Shown here in pieces: positions 24,216-36,345 of a stretch of 64,000 nt of DNA. Each line of letters opens with the position of its first letter. The first letter of the stretch is position 1. The stretch is taken from contig JARDYH010000005.1 of the NCBI GenBank assembly GCA_029215795.1, forward strand, positions 31,192,001 to 31,256,000, written 5' to 3'. This stretch comes from Anniella stebbinsi. Taxonomy: Eukaryota > Chordata > Lepidosauria > Squamata > Anniellidae. The notes under the pieces were generated by a model. That model was not told where the DNA came from. It was given only the letters and a program-made list of their open reading frames with translations, and ran no database searches. The translations under genes were made by a program, and so were the position numbers.

Positions 24216-24343
24216 AATGACCTCATCAACCACTTCTTAATTGAATAATCTTTTCCAAAACCATTTCAATTTTTTCCCTCCATTTGGTCCAAGCTGATGT
24301 TCTCGTCAGACACCATGTACAGAAAATTAGGCTATATATTCAA

Positions 24344-24444
24344 CAGAAAGTAGATCTCTAGCTGTTTTGGACTTTGCCTCCCAGCATTCCTGAACATTGG
24401 CCTCTGGGAGCTAAAGTCCCAAACGTCTGGAGATCTACTTTCTG
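24344..24444. repeat. 101-bp near-perfect palindrome
   Basis: CAGAAAGTAGATCTCTAGCT ... CTCCCAG pairs with CTGGGAG ... CTGGAGATCTACTTTCTG. It resembles family P in its core (TTTGGACTTTGCCTCCCAGC), but the outer arms are different. Non-coding. Confidence 0.65.
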
Positions 24445-24922
24445 CCCACCACCTGTTCTTGCCCATCTTTATGTATTAAAATGGCCACTTCCCTCCCACT
24501 CGGGTTGCATCACATTCTTAACACTGACCGATAACACCTTCTCAACTGTTGTACCTGTGTATCAAACCTCAACAATGAGTGAACAAGTAGTGGCTCAGTG
24601 GCTGCCTTGCAATTACAGAATTGTCTCCCTGAGATATCTGCAAACAACTAAATGGAATAACCCTCCAGAAGATTCCTTGCTTTCTATTGGTTTTGAGCAG
24701 TTAGAGTTAAGTTGTGTGTTGGTAACAGGGAAAAACAAGTTATTTAGGTTTTGCAGTAGGCACAAATCTACCATTTTGAGCTCTTGCAGTTTGAAAAATT
24801 GCACTCCATTTTGAACTGGTCCTAGACCTTATCAAATTCAGATATACTTCAAAAATGGGGGCTGACTCTCATCACAAGGTAGACTCCCTGCCAGTTCTTG
24901 CACACAAGCAAAAACCAAAACT

Positions 24923-25160
24923 CAGGCCTCCTCTATACAAAGCAGGATATTGCAGTATGAAAGTGGTATGAAAGCAGTATATAAAAGGCAGGAGCCACAC
25001 CAAGCAGGATATAAAGGTATATGATATGTGTCAATGGACCCCAACAGTTGTCAGTGCACTTCAATACCGCTATAAAGCAGTAGTGTGGCTCCTGTCTTTT
25101 ATATACTGCTTTCATACCACTTTCATAGTGCTATGTCCTGCTTGGTATAGCTGAGGCCTA
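24923..25160. mobile_element. Inverted-repeat element (family C), full
   Basis: Long inverse arms run from CAGGCCTCCTCTATACAAAG, via GTATGAAAGTGGTATGAAAG and AAAGGCAGGAGCCACAC, to their inverses ending GGTATAGCTGAGGCCTA. Partial relatives lie at 12063, 31439 and 42118. Target duplication unclear. Confidence 0.7.
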
Positions 25161-26340
25161 AAACCCTTTCCTTTGAGAAGGAGCAACAAGTAGCCATTAA
25201 TGGGAATGGTTGCCAGCTTCTCCTTCACTGGAAGCAATGCTCCCAAGCATTTGCACCAACCTCATTTTTCTGCTGGGGACCATAGGAGCTATCGATTCCT
25301 CTGCCTCCCAAATTGAATTGGGAGACAGAAGAAACTACAAATCCCATGCTCCTCAGCAAGAAATGATGCATATGAGCATGATCAGAAACCTTATTTCTAG
25401 TCTCTAGCAAGACCTCCTCTGTTCTGCCAGTTATCTTCTCAAAGGTCAGTTTTCTTACTTGGGAAGGAGTAAGAAGACCAGCAGGGGACGAGGTTTTGTG
25501 CTTCCCTAATTTGAGTTCTTTTCTTTCTAAAAAAACCACACACCCTCACGTTTTTTCCCCCAAGGACTTCCATGAAAGTGAGAGGGGGGGGGGGAAAGAT
25601 ATTGCTTTGAGGCAAGCCAAGAGAGGTCTGCCTTTCACTATTTGTTCCATTCTGATGTTTGTACCCCTCCCACCTAATTCAGACTCTGCTTTGCATTCCT
25701 TCTTTCCCTGCTTCCTTCCTGGACCTTGTACCATCCTGGCTTCTTACCATCTTCCTTTCTCATTCTCATTCTCCCCCTCCCTCCCCCACAATGTTCATCC
25801 TCTTACCTCACTCCCTGTAATTGGTTGCTTGATAGATACTTGCATTGATTGGTATTCTGTTGGGTCATTCTGATAACAGCTTAATCTAGATGGATGGGGG
25901 ATTCCTCCCCATCCCCTCCAGTGTTTGATCAAGGATCTATATTGTGGCATTTTAGAAATATTGCTTTTATACCTCTTTTTTATGTCCTGTAATCCACTCT
26001 GAGCCTTCAGGATGTGGAATAATAAAACAATAAGCAAGGCCACCTGAGGGCATCCATTCAAAAGACATCTTGCCTGAGAGGGCCCAGCAGGAAATTCTGC
26101 TGCCTCAAATCCATATGCAGTCTATTCAACCTCATTGGAAGAAGTACAGATATATCAGTTTTTCATCAAGAGCTCCAACCAACTGCAATGATCCCCCCCC
26201 CCCCCCGGAAAAACAGTGGGAAGAGCCATCTACATTGTTACAATGGCCTGGTTTGCAAATAACGCTAAGCCATGGTATGGGTTGTTCAATTCTGGGTTAT
26301 TGTGATGTGTGAATGCCCTAGCAAAGCATAGTTGATTAAC
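25161..26340. other. No recognisable gene
   Basis: Contains pyrimidine-rich stretches (about 25680-25800) and a poly-C run near 26190. The open frames here are compositionally biased and I do not believe they are genes. Confidence 0.4.
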
Positions 26341-26344
26341 CATA

Positions 26345-26460
26345 AACAATGTGGTGCCATTAGCATGGTGGGGGAGAATTACACACTTTCCGGAGGCCCT
26401 GGAAAGCATGCTTTCTCAAACCCCCCACTGCTCCAATCGGGGCCTTTAAGGTGCACACAC
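26345..26460 (+). repeat. Fragment resembling the interior of the element at 30981-31438
   Basis: CCATTAGCATGGTGGGGGAG, GGAGGCCCTGGAAAGCATGC and CCCCACTGCTCCAATCGGGG match words in the interior of the family E element at 31 kb. No termini seen. Confidence 0.45.
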
Positions 26461-28260
26461 TTATTCTGCCCACTTTTTTTTAAACTTCTGTTCTTTGTTG
26501 CTATTAGTTTCTCTTTTCAGCCACTGTTTCTGAGCTTCTTTACTCCAGCTCTGTCTCCCTTCTCCTCTCCTGAGCTTCTGCTATTCAGGCTTTTATCCTG
26601 TGCTTCTGCCTTAGATGCACTTAAAGAGCCTTCTGCACCAATCCCCTTTGCTTCTGTTTAACCAGTCCTACCTATGGCTGGCTACTGTTGCTGGGCAACA
26701 AGGAATATCTGGGGGATTGTATGTTGACCCCAGTGGCTCTCCATGCGCTCATCCACTCCTTCCTACAGCTGGAGAGGTGTCATTTTCTGCAAGATCTGTT
26801 GGGTATCTCATTCAAAAACACAGAAGGCAGAATCCAATGGAGCATTTTGTCCCCAACGATTCCTTCTCACCCCACCAATTCCCTTCCGTAAATGATGGGT
26901 AACACCAATTCCATTGCACAAGCAGGATTCACCATGCATGCAAAGGAGATTTAGCACTTACTAAGGGAAGCTCTAAAATGAGCAGAAGTGCTCATTTCTG
27001 GAAGAAGGCATATGGGAGCTCCTCTGACCTGCCTCCTTCCAGAAATGAGTGTGTCTGCTCATTTCTGGTTGCCTTGGAAATGCTAAATTGGTGTTGCACA
27101 AGCAGTGGGGGTGCTTGCACAATGGAATTGGTGTATCCTAAGAGAGTTGATTTGAGTGTAAGTGCACCATTGGATTCTCCCCAGAGAGTTTCCCAATTCA
27201 AGTTGACCAGGTCTTAATAATCAGCTCCATCAACTGACCATTAACTAGCAATCTGCCTAGGTTTCTGAGTATGGGTATGTCCATTTTTGCTGAGTTACAA
27301 TTGAGCTAAGGAAGTTTGTTTAAGGCATGCTGAATGAACTGTGGGCAAATTCTTTGAAGCTGTCCTTTGCTATAAGAACTGAAGCCTTTTAAGAGAGAAG
27401 AGACAAGATTCCCCAAAGTTTAGCATTGGAGCCCAGATACGTGTCTGTGCCGTTCCTGAGTTTCCACCCAGCAATTCTGCAAACTGTGCATTAACTAAGA
27501 AAAAACCCCACAAAACCTTAAGCCTTGTTAATGCAGAACTAAGGCAGAAAACCAGCCCTTCCTTTGAGAATCTGCCTTCGTCTTCAGGTACCACGTGTGA
27601 GATCTCTCTGCCCTCTTAGCTTGATCTTCCCAATGAAACTTCTTAAATCTCTTGTAACTGGTGAAGTGATTAATGTGTCTGACTCTCAGTTGATCTACAG
27701 GGGGGAAAGATTCAACCTGAAATTCATTAAATTGTACCCAGGTGAAGCAGGGGAATAAAAAACCTGAAGGCAATTTCTCATCTCCTGGAATGATAGCTAA
27801 TGAGAGAAGGGGGGAGGATTCAACTCAGAGTTCTCAGTTTGTAAATATATCTTTATTGACTAGATTCATTGCAATTTATCTCCCCACCTTTGCAGCAGTG
27901 TTTATTTTCTCAGAAAGGTCAACTCACACTTCGGAATCCCTTTTAATAATACTGGTGCAACCTGCTCTGTGATACTGAGCATTTCCTAAAGCACTGATAC
28001 AGTTGAATGAAACCCACAGGCTCAAACTCCCTCGGTGTTTAGCACTCTGCTTTAAAGAAGTCTGCCAACAGTGCCCTGTTGTTTTCAGACTTTCTCCTTT
28101 TCAGAAACACTTTCCACATTGACTTGTCAGCCAGAGAAACTCGAGCATCTGCCATGGGACCCTTTGCATCCTGCCTAGGATCCTGGAGCATGTTCTAGGT
28201 CAGGAGTGCCCAAAATGTTTGGCCCTGAGGTGTGCATCTGGCATCATTCGGAGTGGGTGG
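26461..28260. other. No recognisable gene
   Basis: No repeat, exon or RNA gene that I can support. Confidence 0.4.
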
Positions 28261-28264
28261 GGGC

Positions 28265-28265
28265 T

Positions 28266-28296
<31 letters not shown>

Positions 28297-28320
28297 TGGG
28301 TGTGGGTGTGGGTGTGGGTT
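28265..28320. repeat. (CA)n followed by (GTGTGG)n
   Basis: Compound microsatellite whose second part is roughly the inverse strand composition of the first. Confidence 0.9.
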
Positions 28321-28849
28321 TCCCCTACACAATTAGACATCTTCCCACCCCTCCTGTTGAGATCTAGGGGTCATTGCAGGTTGGCTGGCTGTGGAAGTAA
28401 AAGCCTCTCCCACCCCCCAGCAATCACCATTGCGATTGCTGTTTCACTGTCACTACTAGCAGTAGGAAAACACTGATCTCGGAAGCCAAGGAATAGGGAC
28501 TTTTCAGCTGATCAGCTGGGTTGTGGGGGAAAGTGGTTGGGGTCCTGCCAGTTTCAAGGGGCCACACAGGGAGCAGCCAAGGACTACATGCAGCCCCAGG
28601 GCTGCAGGTTGTGCATCCCTGTTCTAGGCTGCACAGTCAATTCATGCAAAGCACTGCTCAGGAATGTTGAGCTTCAATATCAGCCTGAATGCCCGGCATC
28701 AGCACATGGCACCCTCCAGCATCCAAGGTGGACTCAGTGGACTGGCATGATACACCTTGGATACCTACTTTGGTCCCCCTTTAATTCACCCCATGGTGTT
28801 TTTGGAAAGCTCACAGGGCTGGATTTGGCCCATGGCCTGTTCTAGAGAC

Positions 28850-29015
28850 ACACTGCCTCCACTTTCAGAGCCTGTGTTCTTATGTACAGCAGTTGCTGAA
28901 GAGCATGGAGGGAACTATTGCACTCATGGCCTACTTGTGTGGGTTCCCACAGGCAGCTGGTTGACTACTTTGTGAACAGAATTCTGGCATGGCTCAGATC
29001 ATGGGTCCATCTAGC
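28850..29015 (+). mobile_element. CR1-type LINE 3' fragment
   Basis: TGCACTCATGGCCTACTTGTG, GGCAGCTGGTTGACTAC, TGTGAACAGAATTCTGGCATG and CATGGGTCCATCTAGCCCAG follow the same order as the CR1-like 3' ends at 35.6 and 60.1 kb. Confidence 0.6.
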
Positions 29016-29599
29016 CCAGCATGGACTTTGGCAGGGGGCTTCTGTGGTGAGACGTAGGCTTTGGTGGGATCCATTGGCAACACTGTGCCAAGGGCCCACT
29101 GGAGACTGTGGCTAGCCCTGGTGGTGGGAGGCAGAAGCAGAAAATGCACCAAGAGCCCTGAAAGACTATCAATGGGCAAGCAAAGTCCCAGCCTGAATAA
29201 GAAGCCTTTATAGCCTTTCCTGTTGAAGAGAGCCAATTGCTTCTCTGGTGGGTAGAGTGACTGTTGTATCTCAGAACTTTTTATTGATCAGGGAGATACT
29301 CTGTGGCCCTATCATATGGCGCAGCTGTCCATACCAGGTTGCCCCAAGACATTTTGCTGCCTGAGGCAAAGGACAAGATGGCAGCCTCTTCCCAGTTCCA
29401 CATACAGAAGCCAAACATTTGGGTCCAGCGTTGGAAGGTTGAGGCCACCTACACTCTCTTTTCCTGCCCTTTTCTCTCCCCCCCCGCTTTCCCCAGCTCT
29501 GGTCTCCTCACTGTCTCCACAGAATATGGACACCCCCTCATCTCAGCTCTCTACCAGAATGATTGGCAGGTGTCTGATGCTCACCACTGGTGTCACATA

Positions 29600-29912
29600 T
29601 AGGCTGACCAGATAAAATCCAGGTCAGGGCTCATGTAACTTTAAGAGTTGTAGAAAAAGGGAATTTCAGCCAGTGCCATTTGTATGCAATTTGTTCCTGG
29701 TGAAATTCCCTCTTCATCACAACAGTTAAAGTTGCAGGCACTATACTAGAGTGACCAGATACAAAAGAAGGCAGGGCCCCTGCAACTGTTGTGATGAAGA
29801 GGGAATTTCACCAGGAACTAATTGCATACAAATGACACTGGCTGAAATTCCCTTTTCTCTACAACTGTTAAAGTTACAGGAGCCCTGACCTGGATTTTAT
29901 CTGGTCACCCTA
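29600..29912. mobile_element. Dimeric MITE (family A), ATAAAATCC subtype
   Basis: It starts TAGGCTGACCAGATAAAATC and ends GATTTTATCTGGTCACCCTA. A perfect 8-bp duplication GTCACATA lies at 29592-29599 and 29913-29920. It shares the altered terminus (AGATAAAATCCAGG) with the copy at 33528, defining a subfamily. Confidence 0.9.
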
Positions 29913-29920
29913 GTCACATA

Positions 29921-30980
29921 TGTCTCCAGAGCCCACTGCCAGGTACCAGTAGCACTGGTGGCCTGCCTGGGCCCAAGTCTCAAGTTTGTGGCCGGATGAA
30001 ATTGAGCCTGTGTGTTGGGGGGGGGGGGATTTCCCGCCCCACCTGTAGGCCTTCTGAGAGAGCAGGATTAATAAAAATCCAAGTAAATACAGTGTTGAAC
30101 AATGGAACTATATCTTCTTCTTTTTAAGACCCTCTAAATTATAAAAGAGGTTCCACCATCTCACAGCTGTTTCTTGATATAACTCTCTGTTCAGTCATTT
30201 GCGGCTGCTTGCCCAATGCTTATTATGTGACTGTACTGTCAACTCATGGCTTTCAACAGCGACCAGTAGGTTCCAGGTTGGCCCACGGTGATTGCTTGTG
30301 TCCTCTTTTGAGGGTGTCATGTTCTTGTAGAAGGTTTCAGTACAGTGCAGCAAACAATGTAGCCTATAATAAGGACAAAAGCAAATGTTCTAGATCCTCC
30401 CTTCCAGCAGCTGAATTGCTTTTCCATTGGAAATGCTGCTTCTTTCTGCACTTTAATGTTCATTCAGAGCAGTGAAAAGTGACCTGAATGTTAAAAAGAC
30501 TAACCACTGCTCAGCTGAGTGAAGAAATGTCCCTTTCAATTTCATCCTGGGCTTTGAAAATATTAGTCGTAATTACGGATGCTCTGCACAGCTTTCTTTT
30601 TAAAGGACAGTTGTCCAAAAATTTGCCGGGTAATTAGCACCAATGTTTGTCATTTTTCAAGCTTCCTATTTTCAGCCTTAATGAATTCTGATTTGTTATG
30701 TTCTCCATGATTCTTGAGGGAGTAAATCATATTGAATGTTTTGGAAAGGATTTGAATGGAAAAATTTGTCACTGCTGCTTCTAATGCTTTTTTGCTAGTC
30801 GGTATGACAGGCTCCAAAACTTTGAACCAGGAACTTTTATGGACTGGAGCTGGGACTTAGCCTAGTGAGCTACTGGGGGCTTGTGTATGGTTAGGCTTCA
30901 GTTCTCCTTTCATTTTCAGAATACAACAGGCTATGGAACAAGCGCCTCCAGCTTATTTTGAAACTAGGCAGGATCTACAC
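29921..30980. other. No recognisable gene
   Basis: The 30560-30790 stretch (around TTTGCCGGGTAATTAGCACC) looks like unique AT-rich DNA. A very degraded tRNA-like SINE may lie at about 30800-30890 on the minus strand. Confidence 0.35.
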
Positions 30981-31438
30981 TAGGGTGACCATATTTGGAA
31001 AACCAAAACAGAGGACACCTGGGGGGAGGGGGAAGAAAGCAGCCATCATTGGTGTGGTGGGGGGAATGACATGCTTTTCAGAGGCCCTGGACAGCATGCT
31101 TTCCCCTCTTCCACTCTAATCAAGGTCATAAAGGCCCTGATTGGAGCAGAGGAGGGGAAAGCATGTCATCCCCCCCCACTGCTCCAATTGGAGCCTTTTC
31201 TATAATGTCAGGGACTGACACGCTTTCCCCTCTAAAGCCCCAATTGGAGCAGTGGGGGGAGGTGGAATGACATGCCTCCAGAAAGCACATCGTTCCTCCC
31301 TGCCATGCTAATGGCAGCTTTAAAGGGGAAAGAGTGTCATTCCTGGACATTATAGAAAATTATAGAAAATCCCCCGACACCCATGTTAGAACATAAACCT
31401 GGACACATCCGGGGAAATCCTGACAGTTGGTCACCCTA
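30981..31438. mobile_element. hAT-type non-autonomous element (family E)
   Basis: Termini TAGGGTGACCATATTTGG and CTGACAGTTGGTCACCCTA pair over the outer 10 bp. The interior has several hairpin-like arms (GGAATGACATGCTTTTCAGAG, AAAGCATGTCATCCCC, CAATTGGAGCAGTGGGGGG). The left flank is GGATCTACAC and the right flank continues with family C sequence, so it probably lies inside a family C element. No 8-bp duplication, perhaps because of deletion. Confidence 0.65.
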
Positions 31439-31535
31439 CAAATGGTTTATAACAGTAGTGACAACTGTTGGTGCCCAGGACAACATTTTTCAAATGATTA
31501 TCAAAGTGTCATATCCTGCTTGGTGTAGCCCTGGC
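31439..31535 (+). mobile_element. Family C element, right part
   Basis: TTTATAACAGTAGTGACAACTG and AAAGTGTCATATCCTGCTTG, then GTGTAGCCC, match the inverse of the family C arm at 12063 and 42118. Confidence 0.5.
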
Positions 31536-31937
31536 CCTGGTCCCAACAGGAGGAACGGCTACAGAAATAAAATTAGAGGTGCAATTAAATTAAATTAAAA
31601 GATTCACCCTTCCCCCATTCCTCCCTAACACACAACTGTGCTAAAGACCTAATAATTGATGAAATGGTGCAAAACAGTGATGTTGAGTTATCACCCAACA
31701 ATGATATTAATCAACAGGTACAAAAGCCCAAAATGATTAAATATTGAAAATGCAACTACTCCCCAAATATTTGCAGCCATCACACAACTAGATATAATTC
31801 ATACTAGGGTAAAAATTGCTAAAGGCTTCAGCAGGGCAGATGAGATACTTCTTAAGGTTCTGAAAAAATCTTTTTGGAATAAATTTATCCATCCATATGT
31901 TTCCTGTTTCAGTGCTAAGAGCAGCTTTAGGCAATTT

Positions 31938-32045
31938 AGAGCTTCTCTACATGAGTGATTTATTGCATGCTCATGAATGGCCACTCACAGAAGTTTGTGG
32001 GTCCTTTACATGATGCTGTCAACTACCAGGGTATCTCCCTTGCCT
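31938..32045 (-). mobile_element. TIR element (family D) fragment, reverse strand
   Basis: The minus strand reads GTAAAGGACCCACAAACTTC and GAGCATGCAATAAATCACTC, matching the family D right half at 7.9-8.06 and 11.6 kb. Confidence 0.5.
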
Positions 32046-33022
32046 TCTCCTAGTAATCTTGCCATTTTTTTTAAGTGGAGATAATGGAGTATTTAAAATA
32101 ATTGCAGGATTAATTCTGCCCCTAGATGGCACTCTTTCATTGAACTTTCTCAAACATTGCCCAAAGTTTTCCATTACAAAATATGTGTGCTGTTGATTGC
32201 CATCTAAAAGATCATGTAGTAAAAGTGGAAAGACCCAGGGCAGGGGGAAGCCCGGTAAGGGTGCATTTTCCCCCTTAATGCAGAGATGCCCTTAGATTGG
32301 GGAAAATGCCATGAGAAAAAGGGTTAATTCCTCCCATTTCTCTAGTACTGCTGGTTTGGTTAAATCTGGAGCTTGAGGAATGGAATGAAGAGGGGTCTGC
32401 TGGGGAGGGAGTGGGGGGAGTGGATAGATTTTTTCCCTCCAGAGTAGTGTTTGATCTCCAGGGGAAGCTGGACCATACTAACCTGTGTGATCAAACTCAA
32501 TAACAACATTAAACAACTCAATGCAATTCAATGAAGAAAAAGCCTTGCAAAGTGGGCTAAACCTTTTTGTTTGTTTGTTTTTGTTTACAGAACTTAAACC
32601 AGACTTCATCTAAACCAGACACTGGCATGTTCAAAAGGTGGAGCTAACAAGCCCACCTGGGTTATGGACTCGGAGAAGGGATAGCTTTTTCTTACTGCAG
32701 GATCCTTTCTTTACAAGGGTTCCCCCCACCCCCTTTGCCTGGTTGGGGCTTTTCTGAGCCCTATTGCCAAGGCCCCCCTCCGTTCAGCCCAGCCGAAGGG
32801 AAAGATAAAAAAGAGAAGTGCTTTGCATTTCCTTGCCCAAAGCTCAGAAACACAGGGCTCAACATAAACCTTGTAAAATGGGGCCCTTTTTGGGGAAGAG
32901 CAGTGCTGGCATCAACGGTAGGCATGGTTGGGCACTTGCCCACTGGAGTTGTTCTTCCTCTTTGCCATTCTGACCTGCTTGTTTACTTGCCTCTTGCTCT
33001 GGTCTACAAAAGAGATGTGGGT
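32046..33022. other. No recognisable gene
   Basis: A 126-codon frame at 32735-33115 runs into the next transposon and has no domain I recognise. I treat it as chance. Confidence 0.4.
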
Positions 33023-33025
33023 CTC

Positions 33026-33370
33026 ATCTACAAGAATTCGGCTTTACGCCTGGTTAGCCGATTATGTGCATATTTGCTGAAGCGCTTTATCGAAAATGCT
33101 TTATGCAGGAGGTAATTGAGCACGCAACAGGTGACCTTACCGGTTGTTTCAAATGTGCTTTACAGGTAGTTTATGTGGAGAATCGCTTGTTCACATAGGC
33201 AAAATATGCTTTAACGGCTGGAGCAAAATAAAACTCGCTATTTAACGCGCATTCGATAATGCGCATAATCGGAGAGAAAATGCGCCTCTATGCCCGATTT
33301 GCGTTCCGTTCTTGTAGAGGTAAATTTTTTAATGCGCCTTGAAAGAGCTTTAAATGCCTCTTGTAGAGGC
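33026..33370 (-). mobile_element. TIR element (family F), reverse strand
   Basis: The ends CTACAAGAATTCGG and CCTCTTGTAGAGG form an inverted pair. The interior (AACGCGCATTCGATAATGCG, CTTTAACGGCTGGAGC) matches in inverse orientation the copy at 61147-61493, both near 345 bp. Non-coding. Confidence 0.75.
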
Positions 33371-33527
33371 AGCCTTAGTGAGAAGGAGGAGCAGCAGATG
33401 CTACGGCCTATTTGCTCCCTGCCTGTCAAGCAAGCCAGTGGCAACAATGAGGAGAAAAGGGATGAGGACCAAGAACAGCTGCTGACGGTGGTGGCAGTGG
33501 AAGAGCAGACGGCCAGAGGGAGGGAAC

Positions 33528-33846
33528 TAGGCTGACCAGATAAAATCCAGGTCAGGGCTCATGTAACTTTAACAGTTGTAGAGAAAAGGGAATTTCAGCC
33601 AGTGTCATTTGTATGCAATTAATTCCTGGTGAAATTCCCTCTTCATCACAACAGTTAAAGTTGTAGGCACTATACTAGAGTGACCAGATACAAAAGAAGG
33701 CAGGGCCCCTGCAACTTTAACTGTTGTGATGAAGAGGGAATTTCACCAGGAACTAATTGCATACAAATGACACTGGCTGAAATTCCTTTTTCTCTACAAC
33801 TGTTAAAGTTACATGAGCCCTGACCTGGATTTTATCTGGTCACCCT
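33528..33846. mobile_element. Dimeric MITE (family A), ATAAAATCC subtype
   Basis: Termini TAGGCTGACCAGATAAAATC and TTTATCTGGTCACCCT. Full length, but flanked by GAGGGAAC and GAAGGTTT, so no target duplication is preserved. Confidence 0.85.
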
Positions 33847-34059
33847 GAAGGTTTCTTGCCCAGGGGCCCTGAAAAACCTGGAGCTAACCCTGGGGAAGTC
33901 TTTTTTAATTAGAATTCCCTTTTAAAACACTGCAGCCAAATATCCACATATTTAAAAAGGACGTTTGAGTGGAAAAAGAGAAAAGGGGAAAACAAAGAAA
34001 CCAAAAAACCCCAAGGGAAGGCAGCAATTATACACAAAGAATTCCAAAATAAAATCAAT

Positions 34060-34150
34060 TTCATTTCATTTCTATACCACCCTATAGCCAGAGCTCTCTG
34101 GGAAGTTCACAAAAATGCAAAACTATTAAAATACATTATATAAAGTATTA
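34060..34150 (-). repeat. LINE/SINE 3'-tail fragment, reverse strand
   Basis: TTTCATTTCTATACCACCCTATAGCCAGAGCTCTC matches the inverted tail at 8.16-8.22 kb. Confidence 0.5.
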
Positions 34151-34215
34151 AACCATTCACTTAAGGACATAAAGCAGACAACACACACAACAACATATAT
34201 CTTTGAGGGTTTTTT

Positions 34216-34219
34216 TAAA

Positions 34220-34252
<33 letters not shown>
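34216..34252. repeat. (CA)n microsatellite
   Basis: Dinucleotide run. Confidence 0.95.
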
Positions 34253-34254
<2 letters not shown>

Positions 34255-35330
34255 ATTAAAGTCAGTCTCACTTAGCTAGTTACTTATTTGAGCGGAGTCT
34301 TGAGTTCCAGAGCATACAATGGGTTCATTTTAGGGAGGATTGTCTGAGAGAGAGTATATTGGCCTCCAATTTAGATTTTATGTGAAAGCTTTTTGACAAG
34401 TAAGTAAACTCTTACTTTTATGCATATCAGTTCATTAAAAGCAGAGTCAGATTATTGGGTTGTCCTGTCATGCGGTAGCTGCAATTTTTGATGCTGGTAG
34501 TCTAGTCAGCAGATCAGAAAATTATATAGTGGTTGGACCCATCTTGCTAATGATTCTAAACTTACATCTCAACAAGGCCAGTCAGTTTGAGCTCAGTAGC
34601 CATGATAAAAAAGAGCTTAAGTTTCTGGATGCATACTGGGAAATAGTTATGCAATAAGTTAGCCTACAGGGAGCTAATTTACCAGACACTCTAGAGGACG
34701 CTGTTGAATTACGCCAGAGTATATAGGTTTGTCATACAAACATGTAAGCAAGAATTTTTCAATGATCCAGTTGTATGGATGGAACATGAGCCCTTCTCAT
34801 GGATTTGGCAATCCCTCTCCCTACTGGCCTGGCGCAGATTCCATGGGAAATCCACATGTGATTGAGTTCTCTGCCTCCCCCCCCCCAACTCAGGTTGGCC
34901 ATTTAAACATTATCTCAGTCATATGAGAGCTGCTCTTGGATAAATGGTACCGGGGGAACATCTCAAAAGGCACCTCAGAGGTCTTTTTGCTTGTTATTGT
35001 TGCATGGGAAGCAACAGCAAACTATACGGTGCACATTTCTGAGCTGTGAAAAAGTAAGATCTCTATAATTAAGTGTAAGAACACTTTTATTTTTCTCCCT
35101 GGGAACCAAAATGTACACTACACCTTAGACATACTGCTTCTGGAATGATAAATGGGGGTTAGGATTCGTCACAAATATTGGTGGGTTTAGTAACTGGCTG
35201 CATGCCTCCACGCACTGGCTCTCCTTGTATCTGCGCTTGAGTGTGAGCTATCATTGGGATATTGATTTTTACACTCCTGCAGTTGCTTTCCCATTTAGCC
35301 TGCACTGAAGCATGATGTTCTGATTCTAGC
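34253..35330. other. No recognisable gene
   Basis: Nothing supported. Confidence 0.4.
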
Positions 35331-35775
35331 AATATTCAAGGAGGTGGATAGGGAGACACTTTTCTCCCTATTTGATCACACCAGAACCCAATGGGGTCAT
35401 CTGATGAAGCTGAGTGGTGGAAAATTCCAGACAGATAAAAGGAAGGACATCACACATAGTTAAATGATGATGAAGTTCACTGCCATAGGTTGTAGTGATG
35501 GCCACCAACTTGGATGGCTTTAAAAAGGGGTGGTGGCCAAATTCATGGAGGATAAGGCCGTTAATGGCTACTAGTCATGATGGCTATATATTACCTCCAG
35601 TATCAAAGGCAGCATGCCTCTGTATGCCAGTTTCTGAGAATACAAGCAGGAGTCTGTTATTGCATTCACGTCCTGCATGTGGGCTTCTCCTGAGCATCTG
35701 GTTGGCCAACGTGTGAATAGAGTGCTGGACTAAATAGGCCTTTGTCTTGATCCATCACAGCTCTTCTTACGTTCC
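35331..35775 (+). mobile_element. CR1-type LINE 3' end
   Basis: The end of ORF2 is visible: GATGAAGCTGAGTGGTGG (MKLSGG), AGACAGATAAAAGG (TDKR), then VVMATNLDGFKKG. The 3' UTR follows with ACCTCCAGTATCAAAGGCAG and GAGTGCTGGACTAAATAGGC. Frame breaks make it non-functional. The same segment occurs at 43140-43490. Confidence 0.75.
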
Positions 35776-36019
35776 TATTCGCAGAGACAGAGCAACACAC
35801 AAACAGCAGCTGATGGACCAATGGTTGTGTGTCTCCTGTGTTACATGCGCTACTGGCATAACCACACCTTTTCAATCTTACATTATGGAGTTGCACTTAA
35901 GGGTTATCCTTCCTCTTATTCACTGGCCTATCACTTTTTCTTGAAGAGAAAGAGCAGCTTGCCTTTATGGTTTGATTTGGAGTAATATCCTGGTTTATAG
36001 TGCCTTGGCTTTTGCTGTT

Positions 36020-36345
36020 GCTTTAAAATCAAACTTAGAACTAAGTTCTAAGGTTAACCTTCTTCAAAGGATTGCTGCATGGATAAAATTGTCTTATGTC
36101 ACAAACACAAGACCATACCTTAGTAGCCTACCTTAATTCATTCAGAGGAACTACCATCCAATGGGTATGTAATCAGGAGGCTCCGTTATGAATACTTCCC
36201 TGAAATATGGCAGGAGGCTATAAGACCTGGAACCTTTTGGGCTTTGGCACCCCAGCTATGGAACAAATTCACTTGACGCTCTTCCTCCAAGCCAGCTAAT
36301 GAAAGCTTTTTTATTTGAAAGAGCTTTTACTTTAATTAGATGTTG
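36020..36345 (+). pseudogene. Eroded LINE ORF2 C-terminus
   Basis: GGGCTTTGGCACCCCAGCTATGGAACAAA reads as ALAPQLWN, followed by KAFLFERAF-like codons. This is the C-terminal pattern of L2/CR1-group ORF2. Several frame breaks lie upstream. Confidence 0.45.

Noticed and set aside
30981..31438. 8-bp target duplication for this element
   Set aside because: Flanks ATCTACAC and CAAATGGT do not match, so I claim TIRs only.
32735..33115. 126-codon ORF
   Set aside because: Runs from unrecognised sequence into the family F transposon; no domain.
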